In this document: positions 5,816 to 11,350 of the stretch, piece after piece | Layout of the letters: each line of letters opens with the position of its first letter | How positions within the stretch are numbered: the stretch's first letter is position 1 | Assembly (NCBI GenBank): GCA_937902695.1 | Contig: CALFNI010000044.1 | Span: 1 to 11,350 of the forward strand | Direction of reading: 5' to 3' | Length of the DNA stretch: 11,350 nucleotides | Origin: an uncultured Rhodanobacteraceae bacterium | Lineage (GTDB): Bacteria > Pseudomonadota > Gammaproteobacteria > Xanthomonadales > Rhodanobacteraceae | Notes under the pieces: generated by a model | Databases searched by the model: none | Seen by the model: only the letters and a program-made list of their open reading frames with translations | What the model was told of the DNA's origin: nothing | Translations under genes and position numbers: made by a program

Positions 5816-7585
5816 GTGCGATTCACTCTTACCGGCAACGGCGCGGCGCGAGGCATGGCCCTCGGCCGCGCTCGCCTCGAGCAGCCGAGCCGGTACCTGA
5901 TCGACGAACGTCCGCTCGCGGCCGCCGAAGTCGAATCCGAGCTCGAACGCCTGACCCGCGCGCTCGTCCTCGCGCGTGCCGAGCTCGCCGCGCTCCGCGA
6001 AAAGCTGACCGGCGTCTTCGCGCATGAAGTCGGCGAGTTCATCGACGCGCACAGCCTGATCCTCGCCGACCGCGAGCTCAACGCCGGGCTCGCCGATCTC
6101 ATCAAGGTCGGCCGCTACCGCGCGAGCGCCGCGCTCAAGATGCAGCGCGACCGCCTGGTCGCGGTGTTCGAGGCGATGGACGATCCGTACCTGCGCAGCC
6201 GCAAGGAAGACATCGACCACGTCATCGGCCGCGTGCAGGCGGCGCTGGTCCGCGAATCGAGCGTCGAGGAGCGCAAGCTCGCCGCGCGCGTCGGCGAGAT
6301 CCTCGTCGGCGACACGGTCGCACCGTCCGAGCTCGTGCCGCTCGCCGAACACGGCGTGCTCGGCGTCGTGCTGACCTCGGGCAGCCCGCTCTCGCACTCG
6401 GCGATCCTCGCGCGCTCGCTGCGTCTGCCGATGATCGTCGCCGCGCACGATGCGCTTGCGCACATCCAGGACGACGACCTGATCCTGATCGACGGCGAGC
6501 GCGGCGAAGTCACCGTGCATCCGACCGCGCAGGACATCGCGCGCTACCGCGCCTGGCAACGCGACGTCGTGCAACGCGGCAAGCGCCTTGCGCTCCTTCG
6601 CGACGTCGAGACGCGCACGCGCGACGGCACGACGATCCAGCTCTATGCCAATGCGGAGCTCCCTGCCGACATCGCGCAGGCGCGCGCGTCCGGCGCGGCG
6701 GGCGTCGGGCTCTATCGCACCGAGTTCCTGTTCCTGCAACGCAAGGAAATCCCCAGCGAGGAAGAACAATTCCTCGCCTATCGCGACCTCGTGCTCGGCA
6801 TGGGCGGCCTCCCCGTCACGATCCGCACGCTCGATCTCGGTGCCGACAAGGCCGACGCGACCGGCATCGTGCTCGACGACGAGGACAATCCCGCGCTCGG
6901 CGTGCGCGGCGTGCGCCTCTCGCTGCGCCGGCCGCAGCTGCTGATCCTCCAGCTCCGCGCGATCCTGCGCGCGTCCAACTATGGGCCCGTGCGGATCCTC
7001 GTGCCGATGGTCTCGACGATCGAGGAAATGGCCGGCGTTCGCTATCTGCTCGACCAGGCCGCGCGCGACCTGCGCGCCGCGGGGCACGAGATCGCCGAGC
7101 ACATCGAGCTGGGCGCGATGATCGAGGTGCCCGCCGCCGCGATCGCGCTGCCGGGCATGATCAGGAAGCTCGATTTCATCGCGATCGGCACCAACGATCT
7201 CGTGCAGTACACGCTCGCGGTCGACCGCAACAACGACCATCTTGCGAATCTTTACGATCCCTTGCATCCGGCGGTGCTGCGTCTCCTCGCTTTCACGATC
7301 GCGACCGCGCGGCGCGCGGGCCGCCACGTCACGCTGTGCGGCGAGATGGCCGGCGACGTGCGCTACACGTGCCTCCTGCTCGCGCTCGGGCTCACCGAGT
7401 TCAGCATGCATCCCGGCCTCCTGCTCGATGGGTGGGAGCAAGGCAACGCCTGCGACCGCGGGCGCCTTCTCGCCGAGTCGAAGACGCTGCTCCGCGCGGT
7501 CACGCGCGAGGGCATCCTGCATGCCCTGAAGCGGCTCGAAGCCTGCGCCGAGAAGCCGGCCGACGGCGCCGCCGCCCCGGCCTGA
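5816..7585 (+). CDS. ptsI: PTS enzyme I (phosphoenolpyruvate–protein phosphotransferase)
   Basis: A 589-aa enzyme I, slightly longer than the E. coli form and without the GAF domain of PtsP. It starts with GTG at 5816 (MRFTLTGNGAARGMALGRAR), preceded by a GGGGCGAGAG stretch. The N-terminal HPr-binding and phospho-His domain carries active His194 in GSPLSHSAILARS. The C-terminal PEP-binding barrel has GLYRTEF at 298-304, GTNDLVQYTLAVDRNND from 458, and the catalytic Cys508 in TLCGEMAGD. It takes phosphate from PEP and passes it to His15 of HPr. All key residues are present, so the entry step of the relay looks functional even though its acceptor HPr, encoded just upstream, is interrupted. Confidence 0.97.
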   Translation: MRFTLTGNGAARGMALGRARLEQPSRYLIDERPLAAAEVESELERLTRALVLARAELAALREKLTGVFAHEVGEFIDAHSLILADRELNAGLADLIKVGRYRASAALKMQRDRLVAVFEAMDDPYLRSRKEDIDHVIGRVQAALVRESSVEERKLAARVGEILVGDTVAPSELVPLAEHGVLGVVLTSGSPLSHSAILARSLRLPMIVAAHDALAHIQDDDLILIDGERGEVTVHPTAQDIARYRAWQRDVVQRGKRLALLRDVETRTRDGTTIQLYANAELPADIAQARASGAAGVGLYRTEFLFLQRKEIPSEEEQFLAYRDLVLGMGGLPVTIRTLDLGADKADATGIVLDDEDNPALGVRGVRLSLRRPQLLILQLRAILRASNYGPVRILVPMVSTIEEMAGVRYLLDQAARDLRAAGHEIAEHIELGAMIEVPAAAIALPGMIRKLDFIAIGTNDLVQYTLAVDRNNDHLANLYDPLHPAVLRLLAFTIATARRAGRHVTLCGEMAGDVRYTCLLLALGLTEFSMHPGLLLDGWEQGNACDRGRLLAESKTLLRAVTREGILHALKRLEACAEKPADGAAAPA

Positions 7586-7590
7586 CGCAT

Positions 7591-7610
7591 CGCGCGCGCT
7601 TGCGCGCGCG
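7591..7610. repeat. GC inverted repeat just after ptsI
   Basis: CGCGCGCGC (7591-7599) and GCGCGCGCG (7602-7610) are perfect inverted arms around TT, starting 6 bases after the ptsI stop. There is no T-run, so it is not a canonical intrinsic terminator. The alternating CG/GC tract could form a hairpin in RNA. The short gap to the next gene (7586-7661) otherwise holds only the GCGAGGA ribosome-binding site for the TTG start. Confidence 0.35.
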
Positions 7611-7661
7611 CCGTCGAGACGGCACGCTTCGCCGCTGCCACGAAGCGACGGCGAGGACGGC

Positions 7662-8438
7662 TTGGATATCGCGGACATCGCAAGGAAGGCCAGCGCGTAC
7701 CGCGTCGAGCTCGACGCGGTGAAGCAGCGCCTCGCGCCGGCCGATTACGGCTGGTACCCGTACGGGACGCTGTCGAACTTCCACCTGCTCGACCAGCTGC
7801 TGCAAGGCCCGAACCGCGCGCTGCTCGATCTCGCCGGCGATGCGCCGATCGCCGACATCGGCGCCGCCGACGGCGACACGGCGTTCTTCCTCGAATCGCT
7901 CGGCCATCGCGCACACGCGGTCGACTATCCGCCGACGAACTACAACAGCTGCCGCGGCATCCGCCTCCTGAAGGAAACGCTCGGCTCGTCGATCGAGATC
8001 CGCGAGGTCGATCTCGACCGGCATTTCGAGCTGCCGGGCGAACGCTACGGCCTCGCGTTCTTCCTCGGCATCCTCTATCACCTGAAGAATCCGTTCGGCG
8101 CGCTCGAAAGCCTCGCCGGCGTCGCGCGCCACGCGGTCGTCTCGACGCGCGTCGTGCGCTACAACCTCGCGCCGAAGGCGCGCGGCTCGAACACGGTCAA
8201 TCGCGAGCGCGTCGAGCTGCGCACGGTGCCGGCCGCATATCTCGTCGCCGCCGACGAGACGAACAACGACGCGACCAACTACTGGATGTTCTCCGAAGCG
8301 GGCCTGCGCCGCACGCTCCATCGCGCCGGCTGGGACGTGCTCGACTTCACGACGTTCGGCAACGCATCGACGTCGGATCCGGCGACCGGCGAAGGCGACG
8401 AGCGCGCATTCTGCCTGCTGCGCAGCCGGCTCTGCTGA
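7662..8438 (+). CDS. SAM-dependent methyltransferase, class I (CmoB/DUF1698-like)
   Basis: A 258-aa protein starting with TTG at 7662, with GCGAGGA at 7651-7657 in the right place. An N-terminal helical part leads to WYPYGTLSNFHLLDQLL (31-47), a pattern shared with CmoB-like methyltransferases. Motif I for SAM binding, IADIGAADGD, is at 63-72. The acidic residue after strand 2 is Asp88 (AVDYP). GILYHLKNP at 136-144 is the CmoB-like motif IV/V area. It is shorter than true CmoB (about 320 aa), so the tRNA cmo5U role should not be transferred. Proteins like this are often found in glycan or secondary-metabolite loci. The substrate is unknown. It is followed after 13 bp by a membrane protein, probably in the same transcript. 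Base and codon use match the neighbouring genes. Confidence 0.8.
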   Translation: MDIADIARKASAYRVELDAVKQRLAPADYGWYPYGTLSNFHLLDQLLQGPNRALLDLAGDAPIADIGAADGDTAFFLESLGHRAHAVDYPPTNYNSCRGIRLLKETLGSSIEIREVDLDRHFELPGERYGLAFFLGILYHLKNPFGALESLAGVARHAVVSTRVVRYNLAPKARGSNTVNRERVELRTVPAAYLVAADETNNDATNYWMFSEAGLRRTLHRAGWDVLDFTTFGNASTSDPATGEGDERAFCLLRSRLC

Positions 8439-8451
8439 CGCCGCGCGCGCG

Positions 8452-10464
8452 ATGAACGCCGCCGCCGGTTCCCGCGCACTGAACGGTTTCGAATCGACCG
8501 CGTGGCGCCGGCGCATTGCGGCGCACGCGCCGGCGCTGGTCGTCGCGTCCGCGCTGATCGTCTTCGCGTTCGCGTATGCGATGGACTGGCGCCTGCCCGG
8601 CCTCTACATGGACGCGGTCAATCCGGAATACATCATCCCCGGCATCTTCGATCCGAAGGCGCCGGGGCATCATCCGTGGATCGTGCCCGGCAACGTGATC
8701 CTCGGCCGGTTCCCGCTGTTCACCGGCCAGATCTACCACGGCAGCACGCAGATCTATTTCGCGCTGCCGCTGATGGCCCTCTTCGGCGTCGACGTCGGCA
8801 CGCTGCGCATCACGCAGGGCGCGGCCGGCTTCCTGATCGTGCTGCTGCTCGCGCAATTCATGCGCCGCGCCGACGCGCCGGCGAAGAGCGCGATCGCGGC
8901 GGCGGCGCTGGTGCCGCTCGCGCTGGATCCGTCGTTCGTCGTCGCGCTCCGCACGCAGGCCTACAGCTGCCTGTTTCCGATGATGCTGCTGCTCGGCGCG
9001 ATGCTGCTCCTGCGCGACTGGGAGTCGAAGCCGCGGCCCGCGCTGCGCCTCGTCGCGAGCGGCCTCCTGTTCGGTCTTTCGGTCTTCAGCTATTTCATCT
9101 TCGCGTTCTTCTTCCCGGCGCTGGTCTGGCTGTTCCTGACCGGACGCACGCAGAACGCGCGCCGCGATCTCGGCTTTGCCGCGCTCTGGCTCTTCGCGTG
9201 CCTCGCCGGCTATCTGCCGGTGATCGGCGGCCTTTTCCGGGTCAGCCAGGCGCTCGGCAGCTTCGAGGCGATGCTGCGCTGGCTGCACGGCCACAGCGAC
9301 AGCCTGCGTCCGCTCGGCGATGCCGGCAGCGCGATGGATCGCGTCCGCACGATGTCCGTGGTCGCGCGCGGCGTGCTCACCGGCCGCTGGCCGTGGCTCA
9401 TGGTCCTGCAGCACCACGCCGGCGATTTCACCGGTTCGCTGAAGGCCGCGCTGCTCGTACTCGTGCCGGTCGGCACCTTGATCGTCGCGCGGGCGGTGCC
9501 GCGCGACGACCGGCGCGCGATCGCGACGCCGCTCGTCTTCGTCGTCTCGTTCCTCGCCTGCGCAGCGGTCTTCGGCAACCGGCTCGACGGCCATCACTAC
9601 ACGACGATCGTGCCGTTCCTCTATGCCGCGTTCGGCGCAGCCTGCGCGGCGTGGTGGACACGGCCGCGGGAGACCGCGACCGCACGCGTCGCAGCCGCGT
9701 CCGGATTCGCGTTGCTGGCCGTCGTCGCCGTCATGAACACGTTCAATCTCGCGCATTTCCATCGCGATCTCGAGGCGAGCGGCGGCGCGGCGATGTACTC
9801 GGACGCGATCGACCGCTTCGCGCATCGCGTCGCCCGGGACGATCCCGATGCGACCGCGTATTTCCCGGACTGGGGCTACGTGATGCCGTTCGTGTTCGTC
9901 ACGCGCGCCAGGCTCGCATGGCTCGACAGCGTCGATCCGGATCGCATCGCGCGCGAGAGCTGCACGGGCAAGCCGCAGGTCGTCGTCTTCACCGGCGCCG
10001 GCAACGCCGCGAAGTTCGACGTCATCGCCTCGCTCGCGCATCAGCCGCCGCCGGCAATCACCACCTGGGCCCAACGCGACGGCGTGCCGGTGTTCCAGTC
10101 CGCGCGCTACGCGCCGCGCACCGACTGCACGGATATCCCGCCGGCAAGCGCCCCGCCGGCGCCAGAGATCGGGCCCGGGCCCGCGATCGCGGTTGCGCCG
10201 GCGGCCGCATCCGATTGTGATTTCCTGTCGCCGTTCCGCGCGACCGCGCGCTGGGATGCCGGCAACCCCGCGCTCAGCTACGTCGAAGCCTGGATCGCCG
10301 CGCCCGGGGCCAAGTCCAAGCCGTGGACCGGCGGCGCGGAGCGCTCGGAATATTCGACGGCGCAGTGGGCGACGCCCGGCATGGCGTTCGTGCTGATCGA
10401 CCCGGTCACGCAAAAGGCGCTCGCGCGCACCGAGATCGCACGCATCGCCTGCCCCGTGCGCTGA
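8452..10464 (+). CDS. Polytopic membrane protein, possible GT-C-type glycosyltransferase with soluble C-terminal domain
   Basis: A 670-aa protein that I do not recognise as a named family. After a short cytoplasmic N-terminus a first membrane segment lies at about 26-44. It is followed by an outside-type loop with YMDAVNPEY (Asp54, Glu59) and a long region to about 95. Acidic residues in the first loop are typical of GT-C glycosyltransferases that use polyprenyl-phosphate sugars. About nine or ten further hydrophobic segments fill residues 100-430, including ones near 103-113, 122-135, 145-166, 172-187, 198-229, 240-262, 331-347, 358-374, 384-400 and 412-428. Residues 440-670 look soluble, with a Pro/Ala-rich linker near 562-585. 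The upstream methyltransferase is a likely partner, so glycan modification is a reasonable but unproven guess. There is no clear ribosome-binding site, so coupling to the gene upstream is likely. Confidence 0.7.
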   Translation: MNAAAGSRALNGFESTAWRRRIAAHAPALVVASALIVFAFAYAMDWRLPGLYMDAVNPEYIIPGIFDPKAPGHHPWIVPGNVILGRFPLFTGQIYHGSTQIYFALPLMALFGVDVGTLRITQGAAGFLIVLLLAQFMRRADAPAKSAIAAAALVPLALDPSFVVALRTQAYSCLFPMMLLLGAMLLLRDWESKPRPALRLVASGLLFGLSVFSYFIFAFFFPALVWLFLTGRTQNARRDLGFAALWLFACLAGYLPVIGGLFRVSQALGSFEAMLRWLHGHSDSLRPLGDAGSAMDRVRTMSVVARGVLTGRWPWLMVLQHHAGDFTGSLKAALLVLVPVGTLIVARAVPRDDRRAIATPLVFVVSFLACAAVFGNRLDGHHYTTIVPFLYAAFGAACAAWWTRPRETATARVAAASGFALLAVVAVMNTFNLAHFHRDLEASGGAAMYSDAIDRFAHRVARDDPDATAYFPDWGYVMPFVFVTRARLAWLDSVDPDRIARESCTGKPQVVVFTGAGNAAKFDVIASLAHQPPPAITTWAQRDGVPVFQSARYAPRTDCTDIPPASAPPAPEIGPGPAIAVAPAAASDCDFLSPFRATARWDAGNPALSYVEAWIAAPGAKSKPWTGGAERSEYSTAQWATPGMAFVLIDPVTQKALARTEIARIACPVR

Positions 10465-10496
10465 GCGCACGCCTATCGCGGAGCGCCGCAGGTCCG

Positions 10497-10502
10497 CATA
10501 AT
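10497..10502 (+). promoter_or_regulatory. Possible -10 box for mgtE
   Basis: CATAAT at 10497-10502 matches five of six bases of the sigma-70 -10 consensus and lies in the short gap before mgtE. No good -35 is visible 17 bases upstream. The leader would be only about 20-25 bases long, too short for an M-box or other Mg2+ riboswitch. Confidence 0.25.
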
Positions 10503-10530
10503 CGCGCGCGCCCCGATGCGAGCGTTGCCG

Positions 10531-11350
10531 ATGGCCGAAGGTACCCGCCCCGAGAAGACCGCGCGCCAGCTGCGCATGCTCGCCGAAGCGATCGGCTCGG
10601 GCCGGCTGGGCGCGGTCAAGCGCCTGGTCAACACGCTCTCGCCCGCCGAGATCGGCAATCTGCTCGAATCGCTGCCGCCGGACCGGCGCGCAGTGGTCTG
10701 GGGACTGACCGATCCCGAGGACGACGGCGAGATCCTCGTCCATGTCGGCGACGACGTCCGCGAGGATCTCCTCAAGGCGATGGATCCGGACGAAATCGTC
10801 GCAGCGGCCGAAACGCTCGACATCGACGATCTCGCCGAGCTCATGGGCGACCTGCCGGACACGGTCGCCGACGAAGTCCTGAAATCGATGGAGCGCGAGG
10901 ATCGCGAGCGCCTCGAGCACATGCTGACGTACGACGAGGGCACCGCGGGCCGCCTGCTGAACCCCGATCTCGTCACCGTGCGCGCCGACGTGACGGTCGA
11001 TGTCGTGCTGCGCTATCTGCGCCAGCGCGGCGAACTGCCCGAGCAGTCGCATCATCTCTACGTCGTCAACCGCCGCCGCCAGTACCAGGGCCGCATTCCG
11101 TTCGCACAGCTCCTCATCACCGATCCCGCGACGCCGGTGAACCAGCTGATGGACATCGAGCAGCCGGCGATCGACGCGCACACGCCGGTCGCCGAGCTCG
11201 CGCAGCAGTTCGCCGACCACGACTGGGTGTCCGCGCCGGTCGTCGACGACAACAACGTGCTGCTCGGCCGCATCACGGTCGACGATGTCATCGACGTGAT
11301 CCGCGAGCAGGCCGAGCACCGCGCCATGAGCGCGGCCGGCCTCGACGAGG
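10531..11350 (+). CDS. mgtE: Magnesium transporter MgtE (N-terminal part, runs off the window)
   Basis: The first 273 codons are present, with no stop before the right edge. Start ATG 10531 gives MAEGTRPEKTARQLR; an in-frame ATG at 10516 (five more codons) is an alternative. The N-terminal superhelical MgtE domain is recognised by LSPAEIGNLLESLPPDRR, DPDEIVAAAETLDIDDLAEL and the end YDEGTAGRLLNPD. Two CBS domains follow: LYVVNRRRQYQGRIPFAQLL, then WVSAPVVDDNNVLLGRITVDD. The plug-helix start AMSAAGLDE sits at the window edge. The cytoplasmic domains bind Mg2+ and gate the channel-like pore of the membrane domain, which lies outside the window. In Xanthomonadales-type genomes mgtE usually follows ptsI, so the two genes between them here look like an insertion (from memory of gene order, not a search). 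Confidence 0.94.
   Translation, partial: MAEGTRPEKTARQLRMLAEAIGSGRLGAVKRLVNTLSPAEIGNLLESLPPDRRAVVWGLTDPEDDGEILVHVGDDVREDLLKAMDPDEIVAAAETLDIDDLAELMGDLPDTVADEVLKSMEREDRERLEHMLTYDEGTAGRLLNPDLVTVRADVTVDVVLRYLRQRGELPEQSHHLYVVNRRRQYQGRIPFAQLLITDPATPVNQLMDIEQPAIDAHTPVAELAQQFADHDWVSAPVVDDNNVLLGRITVDDVIDVIREQAEHRAMSAAGLDE

Noticed and set aside
5339..7678. A 779-codon open frame on the - strand opposite ptsI
   Set aside because: It lies antisense to an unmistakable enzyme I gene and has low-complexity Arg/Ala/Glu composition; a shadow frame.
10171..10195. GGGCCCGGGCCC and CGCGATCGCG palindromes
   Set aside because: They lie inside the membrane protein's Pro/Gly/Ala-rich linker and are explained by codon choice.
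10465..10530. Mg2+-sensing riboswitch (M-box) before mgtE
   Set aside because: Only 66 bases separate the genes, far too few for an M-box.
8347..11319. A 990-codon open frame on the - strand, opposite the membrane protein and mgtE
   Set aside because: GC-rich codon bias keeps antisense frames open. The translation is an Arg/Asp/His-rich jumble with no family pattern, while the + strand holds clear MgtE and membrane-protein sequence.

Overview
The window is GC-rich and gene-dense, with every gene on the + strand. Its order is lptB (end) – rpoN – hpf – ptsN – hprK – rapZ – PTS EIIA(Man family) – ptsH – ptsI – methyltransferase – membrane protein – mgtE (start). This is the rpoN/regulatory-PTS neighbourhood of Beta- and Gammaproteobacteria. 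The run EIIA–ptsH–ptsI–mgtE, and MgtE sequence such as the NRRRQYQGRI and DHDWVSAPVVDDNN stretches, most resemble Xanthomonadales-type Gammaproteobacteria as I remember them. That placement is inference; no species can be named.

Layout: 1-161 is the C-terminal end of the LPS-export ATPase LptB. The 162-373 gap holds two imperfect palindromes and then a sigma-54-like -24/-12 sequence that abuts the start codon of rpoN itself (374-1801). Hpf (ribosome hibernation) follows at 2062-2394, then an ~82-bp REP-like double palindrome, then ptsN (EIIA-Ntr), hprK (HPr kinase/phosphorylase) and rapZ. HprK, rapZ and the EIIA gene overlap by a few bases and are clearly translationally linked. EI (ptsI, 5816-7585) is intact with its phospho-His and catalytic Cys. 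A methyltransferase and a 670-aa polytopic membrane protein with a soluble C-terminal domain sit between ptsI and mgtE. MgtE runs off the right edge.

There is no sugar permease (EIIB/EIIC/EIID) in the window. The genes look like a regulatory phosphorelay: EI to HPr, then to EIIA-Ntr and EIIA-Man. HprK would act on HPr Ser46, and the RapZ/RpoN/Hpf products couple to envelope precursor supply, nitrogen-type promoters and ribosome hibernation.

The most striking observation is that two neighbouring relay genes each contain one in-frame stop, with the rest of the family-typical sequence intact behind it. The EIIA gene has TAA at 5350-5352 and resumes to TAA at 5422-5424 (130 codons in all). The ptsH gene has TAG at 5687-5689 and resumes to TGA at 5747-5749 (89 codons, the canonical HPr length). 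Both stops fall where the family usually has an acidic residue, and each is one G-to-T change from a Glu codon. Either the relay has been broken twice, or the stops are read through, or these are sequence errors. The rest of the relay (EI, EIIA-Ntr, HprK, RapZ) looks intact.
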